Below, piece after piece: positions 43,916 through 55,835 of a stretch of 64,000 nt of DNA (positions are counted from its first letter, which is position 1; every line of letters begins with the position of its first letter). Source of the stretch: Molossus alvarezi (Eukaryota > Chordata > Mammalia > Chiroptera > Molossidae); contig CM073885.1 in NCBI GenBank assembly GCA_037176705.1, forward strand, positions 166,274,290 through 166,338,289, read 5' to 3'. Position numbers and translations under genes: made by a program. Below the pieces are notes generated by a model. That model worked only from the letters and a program-made list of their open reading frames with translations, made no database searches and was not told the origin of the DNA.

Positions 43916-46334
43916 TTACATTTTCTGCAATGACTAGTAAAGAAAAAACTTAGCTCTGAGATCCCAAACTAGGACATCTAGGAGAGCCGGTAAGGAAGGT
44001 TCGGAGCTGCTTTTTATTTGCATGTTGGAAGGAAGACGGAAAGATTAAAGTACTGAACAGCTCTGTGGAGTAGGACTCCTAATTGGACATCTGTGGATCC
44101 GGCATCAGAGGCGGGAGGGGCGGGCAAGCACAAGCCCTCCTAAACTACATGCAGACACCGTCTGTGTACACATGGACATCTTCTAGCTTCTCAGATGCTC
44201 CAAGTGGCCTCAACTCCCAAGTGGTCAAGAACCAGAACTCCTGAATGGAAATAGACCTGAGAGAAGAAAAAAGATGATGGAAGTTAAATAGTCTAAGAAG
44301 TCTAGTAATCTTCCAATTATTATTTTTTCTTTCTCTTCACCGTTATATTGCCAAATCAATTTAGGGGAAAAAAAGCATGCCTGTATTCCCATATATTATA
44401 AAACAAATAATGGTCTAAGACTACAGGTGTCTGCATGAGTTTTCAAGTATAATTGTGTTAAACAGAAGTCTAATGTCAAAAAGGCCTGGTGGCTAATATA
44501 CGTACACAGGGCGGTGTCGCAGGAGGAGCACAGAGATGCTGACTTGATCAGCCGGGGAGACCAGAATGCTTGATGTCACCTTGCCCCATGAAACAGTCAG
44601 TTCATGGAAATAAAAATTTTGTGCAATCCCAACAGAGATTTGCAATGTATTTTTTATTGTTAAAATTGGAAAAAAAAAAAAAAAAAACTTGAGAGAAGAC
44701 TTTACATGTCAAAGTCAGTTAAAAGTTATTAGTGTTAAAAATAAAAGAAAATGTGTGTAGTAATGCCCCACAATTTCACTGCTTTTGGTCAAATATTTCT
44801 ATTCTGGAAAATTACATTCCAGTCCTTTTCCACAAGCATATATATTTTTATAGTTGTAACTATAGTGTACAGAATATTCTGGATTCTGCCTTTTTCCTTC
44901 AACTGTATTTTGAGATCACTTTTTAATCATCGGTTGATATGGCTTTGTGCAGATTTACCAGAGTTTGTCCAAATAAAAATGTCACTGTTGGACTTTTAGT
45001 TCATTCTTTAATTTTGTTTTTATAGATGAATAAGTGTTGTAAAATTTTTGAGCATATGTTTGTTGGGCTCTGTTAAAGAACTTCTCTGAGATGAGTTCTC
45101 CGGCGTGGAACTGTATGCACAGTGAGTGGGTTTCAGTGTTCTCGAGTCGCTGACGGTGGCTCTCCATGTCTCTCTTCAAAATGACTAGACCAACTGACAA
45201 TGCCAATGTAATATTACTGATATGCTAATTCAATCGCAATTCAGCCCATGTTAGGTATTAATAATTGCTTTAAAATGTAAATAATCACACAACATTGTTT
45301 TAATGTCTATTTCCATTTCTAGCAAAGGTGAATATTTTTATATTCTTTGTATCTCTGTGTAAATTATTTTATTAGCTCCTGTGTTTAGATTCCAATGGTA
45401 CTTTTATTTGTTAGACATTGAGCAGTTCTTTACAGAATCAACTGTTAGCCAGTTTTTCCCTATCCAGTAAAGCTATCAAAATATTTCCTTTCATAAAAAC
45501 TGTTCTCACATTTATACTGCAACGCCTGGCTGTCTTCACTAAAGGACACTTTAGTATGAGGCAAGAGAGTATTAGTTTGACAAGAAATCAACAGTAGGCC
45601 AGTCAGAAAATTAAGCTTTAATTTTAAAAAGTGGAATATAAAGTTTTCACCTTTATTCAGATATCTAACTTATTTTCTGCAGAGAGGTAAGGCTATTATA
45701 TACAACAACCACATCTGACTCAGCTATAGTTAACATGAGAAATGTATTCTGTGTCACTTTAGGTACACAGATTTTGCACTGTCATGGACAGTATGAGCCC
45801 ATAGATCATTGGGTGTTTGATTCAGGGCTATCAGAGCCCGGAAGGGACCCTGCACCCTTATAGATTCCTCTGGGGCCCCTCTTTCCAGTGGGCATCCAGG
45901 TGGCCCCTCTCTCATAGAGCTGGAGAACTGAAATTTTCTACTCCTTCTTGGTAGGGGACCTGCTGTCATTTTGACCTTAATGTAACATTATATCATTTGT
46001 TAACCTTTAAACTATGGTTTGACTATATATTTTTGTTACCTGTTAACGGTATTTTAGGCATCAGAGAAGGGAAAATGTGACCCCATCCTACCTAAGAACC
46101 TTATTTCTACTGGTGGCACATAAAATAGATATATTACAGTTCAGGAGATTCCACGCCCTGTGATTACAAATGCTGCTTTTACAGAGTCTGTTTTATATAA
46201 TGCTGGGTTCCTAATCTTCTTAGTTAATCACGGACAGAAAATGGCTTTGACCTGGAAATGTGATAGGATGGACAAGCGCTCAGCACACTAAAAGAAAACA
46301 GGTTTTATTCTTGATTGCAGCTCTGGTTTTTTTG
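43916..46334. other. Unique AT-rich sequence
   Basis: 44730-45010 may be a very old L1 fragment (antisense style). An A19 run lies near 44670-44688. No gene seen. Confidence 0.4.
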
Positions 46335-46450
46335 TTGGGGAGTAGTTAACATCTCCAGGCTTGTTTTATCACCTATAAAATGAAAGTAATCATTCTTATC
46401 TCTCCATTGCTCTCTAGGGAGATTGTAAAGACCCATAGGGGATGATGCAA
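46335..46450 (+). mobile_element. MIR relic
   Basis: 'CAGGCTTGTTTTATCACCTA' then 'TAGGGAGATTGTAAAGACCC' match MIR. Confidence 0.5.
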
Positions 46451-46929
46451 GATATTGAAAGCCTTTGAGATTTTAGTTTTGTCTTGTTTTTTTGTTTTTT
46501 CCAAACCCTGGTAAATTGCTTGAAAAATGTGCCTTCAATATTAATATGTATCGAATCAAGTTTTTAAAGCTCATATTTTATTTTGGTTTGTCCCCACCCC
46601 CCACCCACCCTCCTCCCCTTGGGGCTGCTCTGATCTTGGCACCAACACAGGTATTTTTACAGCGTGAAACGTGATAAGCCTGAGATCCTTCCCGTCGGGT
46701 CCAAGTTTATGACCATTTTTGTGACTTAGATTAATAAGGTTTAATGTTTAATAAAAACACATGCTTGGAACTTTTCAAGGCTAAGTTCCATATCACCAGG
46801 TTTGGCACATCATCCACCGCTCAGCTTCCAAGGTTTTTATAGCACAAAAAGTACATTTATACTGTCTTTTGCACTGACCTACATGCTCACCTTTACCAGG
46901 GCTCTTCATTTCTTAATGTGAACTGCAGT
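46451..46929. other. Unique sequence
   Basis: A donor-like AAAG|GTGAGC on the minus strand near 46890 lacks a matching acceptor. Nothing else recognised. Confidence 0.5.
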
Positions 46930-47700
46930 TACTGTCCTGAGTCCTTTCATTTCAGCCTGAAGGCCTCCCTCCTTTCAGTGCTTAGTGACACATTTTTTGA
47001 GGTTTTGTTTATGTGGGAATGTCTTAGCTTTTGCTTCATTTTTTTTTTTTTTTATCCTCACCTGAGGACATTTTTTCATTTTTTGTTCAGATAGAACGGG
47101 AGGGAGAGAGAGAGAGAGAAACATCGATGTGAAAGGAACACATCGAGTGGCTGCCACCCATACAACCGACCAGGGCCGGGGACAAACTGCAACCGAGGTA
47201 CGTGCCCTTAGCGGGAACCGAACCCGGGTCTCTCCGGACCACAGGCCGACGCTCTAACTGCTGAGCCAAACCGGCCAGGGCATGCTTCATTTTTGAAGGA
47301 TAGCTTTGCTGGATATGGAAACTAGGTTGATGGTGAGTAACAAAAAATGAACTATTCATCTTATGTGGGATCCCTTATATATAATGGGTTGTTTCTCTTT
47401 CTTCATTCAAGATACTCTGTGTTTCTTTACACTTTTGATTTTGGTGTTTCTGGGTGTGGATACTTTTACATTTCTCCTACTTAGATTTTACTAAATTTCT
47501 TGGCTGTGTAGATTAATATTATTCTACAAATGTAGGGTGTTTTCTGCTAGTTCTTCAATTATCTTTCCTTTTCTCTCTTCTCCCTTTCTAGGACTTCCAT
47601 TGTATTTACACTGGAATGCTTGGAGGTGTCCCACAGGTCTCAAATTCTGTTCATTTTTTTTTTTTTTTTTTTTAGTGATATTTTACAGTAGAGTGTGAAT
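46930..47700 (-). mobile_element. Old L1-type 3' region, split by a SINE
   Basis: The plus strand 'TGTGGGAATGTCTTAGCTTT', 'GAAGGATAGCTTTGCTGGAT' and 'GGAGGTGTCCCACAGGTCTC' is antisense old mammalian L1. A Ves SINE at 47044-47282 interrupts it. Confidence 0.65.
47044..47282 (-). mobile_element. Ves SINE, type A
   Basis: Full-length with tail TCCTCACCTGAGGA (read on plus). Perfect 12-bp TSD TGCTTCATTTTT at 47032-47043 and 47283-47294. Confidence 0.96.
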
Positions 47701-48625
47701 AGTTAATGTTAATTTGATGTTTGGGTGTTTTTTAGAAGAAGCTTGTATATGTACCCCACATACAACAGTATGAAAAAGAAACTACCTCATGATATTACCA
47801 AAATTATTAATCACCTAGACATGGTATGTTTTGAGTACTACCCACATGACATTAAAGGCTATCTCTGCTTTTGAAGAAATGACCATTTATGCAGATAACA
47901 CAACAAGGCAAAAATATGTACGTGACTGTGTAAATATTGAGGAATCGAGAATTATAGCTCCTACATTCATAGGCAGCATAATAATTCAGAAAGTTTTCAG
48001 GGTAAAAGACTGGTTGAAAGTTCAGAAGTTTTGGAATTCACTTCAATTTAACAATTAAAGAATAGGTTTGTCAACTGTCTCTTTGGTGTGATTTAGTTAA
48101 GTTATGCATGCATTTTCACCTTAGTTAGAGTATGGGGGGTCCAAGATAATTTTGTGGCTGAATCTGAGCTCAGTTGAACTTTATATTTTAAGGAGATCTC
48201 CAACTTGCCCCCGGCCCCGCCTCTTTTTTTTGTATTTTATATGAAAGGTGGGAATTCACAGCCATTATAGGAGGTCTGATAGGATTCACAGTTTTCATGA
48301 GAATCATCACTTGAATAACTTCTGTATCACTTCTGAGAGAGGTGATGCTGTAGCTATAACGACTAATTGGTGTAGATATTAAAAGTTGTTTGTTTAAAGA
48401 GACCCAAAAAGAACAGTTGTTACCAAACTTTAGATTTAATAAAACTACTGAACGAATAAATAATTTGTGTGAATAATCAAGGGTCCCTATTGCTGATGGA
48501 ATATCTGGGGCTTGCGTAAATGGGTATTTGTTTAATTTCTACAGCTGATGGAGAGTGTGTGCCTTCTCTGAGACTATTTTTTATTCTACCAGCATAAACC
48601 TAGCACTCATAATGCCATTATAATA
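47701..48625. other. Unique AT-rich sequence
   Basis: A 75-codon plus frame at 47831-48058 has no family that I recognise. Otherwise nothing. Confidence 0.45.
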
Positions 48626-48627
48626 GA

Positions 48628-48965
48628 AGGCATTGTGCTAAGTGAAATCAACTAATCACAAAAGACCAAATACTGTATGATTCCACTTATATGAGGAACC
48701 TGGAATAGGCAGACCCATGGAGACAGAAAGGAGAATGGTGGTCCCCAGGAGCTGGGGAGGGAGGAGAGATGGGAGTTAGTGTTTGATGGGGACAGAGTTC
48801 CAGTTGGGGACCATGGAAGAGTTTTGGAGACAGGTGGTGGTGTGGTTACACAACAATGTGAATGTACTTAATGCCACTGAACTGTAACTTAAAGTGACGA
48901 AAATGGCATATTTTACGCTATCTGTATTCTAGCACAGTTTTTAAAATGCAATTAAAACAAAATTA
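48628..48965 (+). mobile_element. Old L1 3' end (L1MB/L1ME-like)
   Basis: 'GATTCCACTTATATGAGGAA', 'ATGGTGGTCCCCAGGAGCTG' and 'TGCCACTGAACTGTAACTTA' are standard old L1 3' end text. Confidence 0.85.
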
Positions 48966-49004
48966 GTGAGCATGCATGTTGCATGAATACACATGGTTGA
49001 TCTG

Positions 49005-49112
49005 ATATAATTCTCACAGCAGCCCCATGACTAGGCACATTATGATCTCTGTTCTACAGATGGAGAATCTGAGCAGAGCCCGGATGTCACTCATCTAGGC
49101 TGCACAGGGGTC
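49005..49112 (-). mobile_element. MIR relic, antisense
   Basis: 'TAATTCTCACAGCAGCCCCA' and 'TCTACAGATGGAGAATCTGA' are antisense MIR. Confidence 0.65.
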
Positions 49113-49432
49113 AGTGGATGAGCAGGGACCACGGCCCACTGAGCAGCCTCTGGTGCACACACAGCCGTGCCTGAGCACTGCTTCCTTCCTTGTTCCTTTT
49201 CTCTCTGACAACTGTGCCCTGACTGCTATTGCAGCCTTCCTGTAGGAATAGAGACTTGGTTCCTGGGGCTCCTCCTTGACCTTTGATCCTGAGTGTTTGA
49301 AGCAGAAGCGAGGCCACTCAGCAGCCCCCGAGTAGCCAACAGATTTTGCCAGCCTTCCCGGAAGCAAAGCAAAAGGCCTGCTGCATCCCAAGATCATCTC
49401 ACAATTTACTTGTGCTTTAAAAATCATCTTAA
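49113..49432. other. Unique sequence
   Basis: Open on the minus strand (110 codons at 49095-49427), without recognisable product. Confidence 0.4.
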
Positions 49433-49613
49433 CTGCTCAGCCATTGTGGCTCAGTGGATTGAGAAGTCCCCATGGACTGAGAGGTCCTGGTTCCTCCTGG
49501 TCAGGGCACATGCCCTGGTTGTGGGCTGGATCCCCAGTAGGGGGCGTGCAGGAGGCAGCTTATAGATATTTCTCTTGCATCAGCGTTTCTGTCTCTCTCC
49601 CTTCCTCTCTAAA
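49433..49613 (+). mobile_element. Ves SINE, type B
   Basis: Head CATTGTGGCTCAGTGGATTG, body GGGGCGTGCAGGAGGCAGCT, tail CCTCTCTAAAG. TSD not evident; somewhat diverged. Confidence 0.88.
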
Positions 49614-49619
49614 GCCGTT

Positions 49620-50345
49620 TATAATAAAATGTTCTTTCATCTTCTAGAATGATCCATTAGAAATAAAAAAAAAATTTTTTTCTTTTTATTATATCCCTGC
49701 TACTTTTCAGGAAGAAAAAAAAAAGAGTCCAGATTCAATATTCAAGGGAATGTATGTAAAAGTCAAGTAAAGATATTTTCATATAGACTGCATATATATT
49801 ATTATTTTTCTTGCTTTAATCTGTGTGTATAGCTAGATTTCACATAAAGTTTTTTTCATTTGTTTGTTTTTGTTTTCTTTTGATATGTTAGTTTTGGAAT
49901 TATGACTTTGGACCAAGAATATACTGTCTCTCATCATCCTATTAGGTTACAGTTTAGAAGACAATTAGTTCTGTGATAAAATAAATTTCATGAAGCAAGA
50001 ACGAAGATGCTTGAGGGAATGGGACTGGGTCAGAGGTCTTTTCCTGATTCTGTTACCTACTACTTGTGGCCTCTCTACAGTCCTCTCTATTTTTTTAATT
50101 GGGTGAAATAATGAATGTGAGACTACTTGCTACATCCAAAACCATCAGTGTCTCTCAGAATGTTGTTGGGCTCATGTGCTAGTCCATTGAACCTGTTTTC
50201 TGCCTCTTCATCCTCCCACAGAAAAGCAGATGGCTGGTACCAGCCGAGAGAAATGATGTCCGCCCGGCATGTTTGCGTACTTTTCTCTCTGCCCTTCATC
50301 TGGAACACAGCAGACACAACCACAGGCCAACATCACAAGTTAAAC
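49620..50345. other. Unique AT-rich sequence
   Basis: Nothing recognised; short overlapping open frames at 50123-50348 are treated as chance. Confidence 0.45.
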
Positions 50346-50353
50346 TAAGTTCT

Positions 50354-50450
50354 GCCCTGGCTGGTTTGGCTCAGCAGTTGGAGCATCGGCCTGTGGACCA
50401 GAGAGTTCTGGGTTCAGCTCCCACTAGGGGCACGTACCAAAAAAAAAAAT
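50354..50450 (+). mobile_element. Short Ves SINE (tRNA head only)
   Basis: Second short copy; it ends at GGGGCACGTACC plus A10. TSD TAAGTTCT at 50346-50353 and 50451-50458, perfect. Confidence 0.92.
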
Positions 50451-50458
50451 TAAGTTCT

Positions 50459-51351
50459 TAACTATGGAATTAGGAAATTTTTCAACATGACTTAAGATTC
50501 CATTTTATTTCTTTCAAGGTTGTAGGGTCCATTGTAAAAAGTGGTTTCTGTTTGAAGCTTTTCCCTGATTTAGTTCATCAATTCAATAAGTCATAAATGC
50601 TGACAGTTTTTACAAACCTAAGGAAAACAATTGTGACATTTAAAATACAAATACAGATGTGCAGAATTCCAAGTCCTCTGCCCACTGCCGCTCTCTCCAG
50701 GCCAATCACTTTCTCCTAATAAGGACATTTGACCTGCTTGTGTGGTCTGACACACGACATGTTACAGGTGTGTTCAGTCTATGTGGCAACAGCCGTGCCT
50801 GAGCTGTCCAGATGAGACGGGCCTCACTCACTGGGGGTACATTTTAGCATCTCAGTCACGGTTGTTCTTCGTCCTCACCCTTAAGAAAAACACTGCCCAT
50901 GTCTGTGGAGTCCTGTTTTCTTCCAGATCGAATGAACCGGGGCTCCGCACCCCCGTCCCCTTGCAGGGCTCCTCCGTGGAGCAGGGACAAGCATGGCATC
51001 CGGCCCTGCTCAGTCTTAGGACACCAGGAGAATGGAACTGCTTTATCACAGGGGCCTGCGGAGATGGCACATGTCACCGCCGTGAGAACGTTCTGAGGTC
51101 AGGGCATCTGCCCAGGGACTCCTGTTATCATAGCCGCGTACTGAGCAGAGAACAGCGGGGCTGATAAACTGTGAACGAGAAGAGTAGCCAGTAATAATCA
51201 GTGAATGATAAGCAAGTACATGGCTTAAAAGCATTCCAGGGGTGCTATTTATAAGAACTCTTATTTACTCTGTTTTGCTCCCTGTTCATGGCTTTGGAAG
51301 AGCTTCTCCTAATTAGATTGGATATTTTTTCAAAATTTTCTCTTTTATTGT
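50459..51351. other. Unique sequence with a CpG-containing patch
   Basis: 50780-51170 is GC-rich and open on both strands (127 codons plus). No known domain or splice pair was found. Confidence 0.4.
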
Positions 51352-51353
51352 TA

Positions 51354-51630
51354 CAGTCGTCCCTCGTCACTCCACGCTTCGGCGTTCACGGCTTCACTCC
51401 ATCGTGGTTTTTTCAAATATATTCATTAAAAGTTGATCAAGACAGTGAAAAAGATACGGCGCGTGCTCGGTTGTCTGAGTCAATTATAAACCCCTGTATT
51501 ATAATTAAAATTAAAATTACTGTACGTATGGACTGTAGGCCTTGTATTCGAGCACCCCAGGAATCCTTCAACGCCAGGTGCAACCGCTAGAGCCTGGAAC
51601 AAATTAACTGCAATAAACGAGGGACAACTG
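51354..51630 (+). mobile_element. Tigger-like (pogo group) MITE, CpG-rich
   Basis: A 277-bp element with terminal inverted repeats CAGTCGTCCCTCG and, on the other strand, CAGTTGTCCCTCG (12 of 13 match). It is flanked by TA on both sides (51352-51353; 51631-51632). It has no transposase. Many CpGs survive (for example CACGCTTCGGCGTTCACGG), which argues for a young insertion in a methylated genome. Confidence 0.85.
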
Positions 51631-51639
51631 TATCTGAGT

Positions 51640-54199
51640 GACAACAGAGTCCATGCATTTAGTTGCAGACCTGTCTTTCAATACTGAAAGGAACCATTCT
51701 CTGTAGCTTGTCCTAGATCTAAAGGAAGAATGTTTTATATATAGCACAGTTTGAAATTATTAGTTAGGATATTTGATGTATTCATTTTCTGAGCAGATGA
51801 AGGAATAGATATATTTGTACCAATAAAATCTGTAAATGGAATATGGGGGCATATTTTGAATCTATCAAGCATACTACATCATCTCTAGTGATGTTGTGAA
51901 TTATAGTAATATTGTAATAAGGTTTCCTTATGATTCTCCTGTTTTTATTCATGCAATGTTATGTTTGATAGCAGCAAAATATCTATTCAGTAAAAAGATA
52001 ATGAAAGACAAAAATCTTCTAATCATTTTTTTAGAGAAATAAGATTTCTAAATAATAATATGAGCTAAAGTTCAATTCTAGATTATCTTATATTTTAAAA
52101 ATAGAATTGGACTTTACAATTTTATGATTCAATATGAGATCTATATTTTTGCGTACTTGGAAGCATCATTGTTAAGGATATGACTCTTCTCAACTGTTTT
52201 TAACTCGGTAACTTTATGACATAAACTTAGTGTGTAAGCATTTCTTTTTTTACAGTTGCATGATCGGTGTTGATTTAGTATAAAGCACACATCAAAGTAA
52301 AATGAACCACACAGACATCTAAAAATAATTGAAGGGAATAAAGAAAACAAATATTTGGTAAGAGAGACTGTAATGCTCCAGAGATTATGTACTACTGACA
52401 TTTCTTAGTCATTGAAATCTAGATTAAGAGGAGGAATTTAGATTTCCAGTTTAGTTCTCAAAAAAAAAAGTCTCTTATACTGCTCTGTGGCAGTTAAAGG
52501 CTTTGCGTTAATCATATTTATCCTCGAATGTCTGTTTAGTCTATTAAGTCTGACAACAGCAGTTATATGTCTCTTTGCCCAAAGGCATTATAATGAAGTA
52601 GTATATGCCCAGTCTTATTTCTAGAATAAACAGTAAATCTTTTTAGGCATTGGTCAAACTCTAAGTACTCTAGTTAATATTTTGAAACCTTTGATATTTA
52701 TCAATACCAGCATATGGCCGGTAGCTTGATACATACTTGATGCGTATTAAAATGAAACTTATGTTTTAAAACAAGAAACCAGAATAGGTTTTCACTAGAT
52801 GACATGAGCACATCACCCAGTGTCTGAGAGAGTGTGTTTTCTTATCTTTACAATTGCAGTAATAATACTATGAGCCCTATCAACCTCAAGGATCAAATTT
52901 AATATGTATGAAAATCTCGTAAGGAGGAAAGCCCTGTATGATAATAAGGGGTTAATAATTTGACATGCTTTGTTGAGCACTGGTATGGCTTTTTCCTCCC
53001 GATTGGGCCCTTAATCTGCTTGCCTGGAGACTGAACCACTCTTGGGAACAGTCTTGCTAGCAAGGGGCATGAATACTTCCATTGCGCCTGGTTCCAACCT
53101 TCAATCTACCCTCCACCCCTCCTACCTCCTCTACCCCTTGCTCTGCCTTTGAAAAGGCCCAAAGGCCGCATCCTAGGGAGGGAGAAGGGCCGCCTGAAGG
53201 GGAACTGACAGCGGACTCAGTGGGCAGCTGCTCCTGGTGTCCCTGAGACCAGGAGGCTGCAAAGAAAGCCTTGTGTCTCTTTGCATTCTTGTTGTTTGTT
53301 TTGTGTATTCGTTTGTTTTGAAATTAGAGCCATAGGGAGGAGGGTGCAGCCTCTAGACGTGTCTTCAGATACTTGGGGGCCGAAGGCCTGAGAGCAGAAG
53401 AGTGGGGTGCCTAGGAGAAGTAAGGCAGACCAAGCAATACGAGGTCACTTTTCTGAAAGGAGGCCCACCATCTACCTAGCCTACGTGTGGCCGAGCAAGG
53501 CCAAGGGATTAAATACAACATGGCCACAGAACCCTGGCTTCTTGAAGCGAAGATACTAGTGTTTCAGGACACTGAACATTACACTTCTAACACCTCTTAT
53601 TATTTGAACTTTCTGGATTCTGGAGAAAGAGCTGTTCTTATGTAAACTCTACTCGTAGGTGTTCTTTTCCAGGTATGAAGCTGGTTTAAAAAAACAATAT
53701 TTTACAAAAGAAAAAATCCAGGGACTTTATTTTTTTAAACTGGCATTTCCATGTGTAACTCAGCATTTGGTGTTAATTCTGCATGTGATATGTTCTCAGG
53801 ACAATACGTGATACCACAGGAATGACTGTAACACTTGAATAAATGTAGCCTGTATTTTATTTCTCCTTAGGCTACGGCAGAGCCTCTGCTAAAACTGGGA
53901 GCTCTAGTTAAAATCAAAGAGCTGTCTGGCTTGAGCCCAGCCCATTAGGCTCCTCGTGTCTGATCTGATTTTTTCTTTCTCTTCTGTGGTATCTAAGTCA
54001 ATCAACCCACAGTAAAATATACTCCCCACCCCGCTTCATCCCCTAAAAAAATACACCTCTCTGAAGGTTTTTCACAAGGGTTGCTCAGCTGGGATTGTGG
54101 CGCCCCTTATAGAAACACATCCTGTAAACTAAAGTGTTCTCATGGTAAGAATTAGGGAGTGAAAAGGGAAATTTCCTTGACCTCAGTTCTTCACGTGAC
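51640..54199. other. Repeat-poor AT-rich block
   Basis: 2.5 kb without young repeats. 52970-53420 is richer in GC. No splice-flanked coding exon was recognised. Confidence 0.45.
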
Positions 54200-54264
54200 C
54201 TCAAATAGATGGTGCTTTTTTCTTCATTGTATAGAAGAGGAAACTGAGGCTCAACTAGTTATTA
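54200..54264 (-). mobile_element. MIR relic, antisense, cut by a SINE
   Basis: 'TTGTATAGAAGAGGAAACTG' is antisense MIR core; it stops where the next SINE inserted. Confidence 0.5.
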
Positions 54265-54512
54265 TTACTTTTTTATCCTTACCCAAGGACATTTTTGCAT
54301 TTATCTTCAGATAGAGCAGGAGGGAGAGAGGGGGGAAGAGAGAGAGAGGATCATTGATGTGAGAGAGACACATCGACTGGCTGCCACCCACACAATCCCA
54401 ACTGGGGCCGGGAACAAACTGCAACCGAGGTACATGCCCTTAGTGGGAACCGAACCCAGGACTCTCTGGTCCGCAGGCGGATGCTCTAACCGCTGAGCCA
54501 AACCGGCCAGGG
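54265..54512 (-). mobile_element. Ves SINE, type A
   Basis: Full-length. The tail on the minus strand reads GTCCTTGGGTAAGGAT, in which both hairpin arms differ from the usual form yet still pair. Approximate TSD CTCAACTAGTTATTA before, CTCAATGAGTTATTT after. Confidence 0.94.
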
Positions 54513-54584
54513 CTCAATGAGTTATTTTTAATATTAACCATGTGCTTTGAGTAACTATCCCTTCTGAGAGTCGTGGGAAATAGG

Positions 54585-54680
54585 ACTGTATTTCCATTTT
54601 ACAGATAAACTGAGGTGCAGAACTTGAAGTGAAGGCATTGGTACAGAGCTAAGGTATTAGGGCAACAGAGCACTACTCAA
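54585..54680 (-). mobile_element. MIR relic, antisense
   Basis: 'TCCATTTTACAGATAAACTG' then 'AGGTGCAGAACTTGAAGTGA' is antisense MIR. Confidence 0.65.
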
Positions 54681-55084
54681 GGAAGCAGACTCCAGACCTT
54701 CCCCCTTCAACTGCGGGGCTCCATTGGATGTGGGGTGTCAGGTCAGGGACGTGCCTGGCAAGTAGCAGAATACAAGGTTGTTGTTTGACTTCAAACTCCA
54801 TGCCCTTTCCACCATCCTTTGCTGCAAGCCCAGTGAATTCCCTCCTAATTGGAGGAAGAAGGAATCGAATCGTGAATGCCGTCCAGACTGTTGAAGCTGA
54901 GCTTGTCTGAGTTGATGACTATTGGTCCCCCTCCCCCCTCCCCCACATTCACACGTTGCTGTCTCCCTCAACTTGTCTTCACACATATCAGGCTTCTCAC
55001 CGGCCTTTCTGCTGCATGGGATATTCTTTCTAGAAACAGCAGAATAGATTTCCTAAATATTTCAACATCTCAACTTTCTGTTTT
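54681..55084. other. Unique sequence
   Basis: Nothing recognised; a C-rich tract lies at 54928-54942. Confidence 0.5.
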
Positions 55085-55099
55085 AAAATCCACGGTGGT

Positions 55100-55196
55100 G
55101 CCCTGGCCAGTTTGGCTCAGCAGTTGGAGCGTTGGCCTGTGGACCAGAGAGTCTCATGTTCGGTCCCCGCTAGGGGCACATACCAAAATATAAAAT
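55100..55196 (+). mobile_element. Short Ves SINE (tRNA head only)
   Basis: Third short copy; it ends at GGGGCACATACC plus an A-rich tail. TSD AAAATCCACGGTGGT at 55085-55099 and AAAATCTGTGGTGGC at 55197-55211, three mismatches. Confidence 0.9.
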
Positions 55197-55211
55197 AAAA
55201 TCTGTGGTGGC

Positions 55212-55714
55212 TCCTGATTATTTATAGGATACATTCCAAATGTGTTAGCCAGGCATTCCAGGCTCTCCCCAGAATGGATGGCCGGGGCTTGCCTTGTAAG
55301 ACAGGATTCTTAAGGTTCCTATACACAATTTCATTGATTGATTGATTGCCTACTACCCAGTAGGCTGACTCACATGAGAATGTCTTGTACCCAGTGACCC
55401 AGCTTTCATCCCAGGCCTGGGTCACATCCTGTTCCTTCTTGGGCCTTCTCTGCAACCCATGGAAGGCCATCTTCTGAAACTGGGGGATGTTTACTGTTTG
55501 TCTTGCTAGTTATGTACCGACATGTTCCTATCTTCTGTTTTCAAGGGGTGTATATACTCTGAAGGCTAGTTCCTTCTATTTTCATCTGTCTCCTTTTCTA
55601 ATAAGCCATATAATTTTAATAACATCCTTTTTTTTTTAAGGATATGACTAGACAGGCAGCACTGATGTGGTTGAAAAAAGCAAATATTTGGGCTAAAGGA
55701 TCTAGTTCACATCC
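55212..55714. other. Unique sequence
   Basis: Nothing recognised. Confidence 0.5.
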
Positions 55715-55835
55715 TTGCCTATGTATTCCTAGGACCTAAGCAACTTTGGCCATGTCACCTAAAATCTCTGAATATCAACTTTTTTGTTGTTGAATAGTCA
55801 GGATAATCATACCAATCACGTAGATTTGCCTTAAG
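55715..55835 (+). mobile_element. MIR relic
   Basis: 'CCATGTCACCTAAAATCTCT' then 'AGTCAGGATAATCATACCAA' fits MIR. Confidence 0.5.

Noticed and set aside
50781..51164. 127-codon plus-strand open frame
   Set aside because: Two minus-strand frames are equally open and no exon boundaries or homology were recognised.
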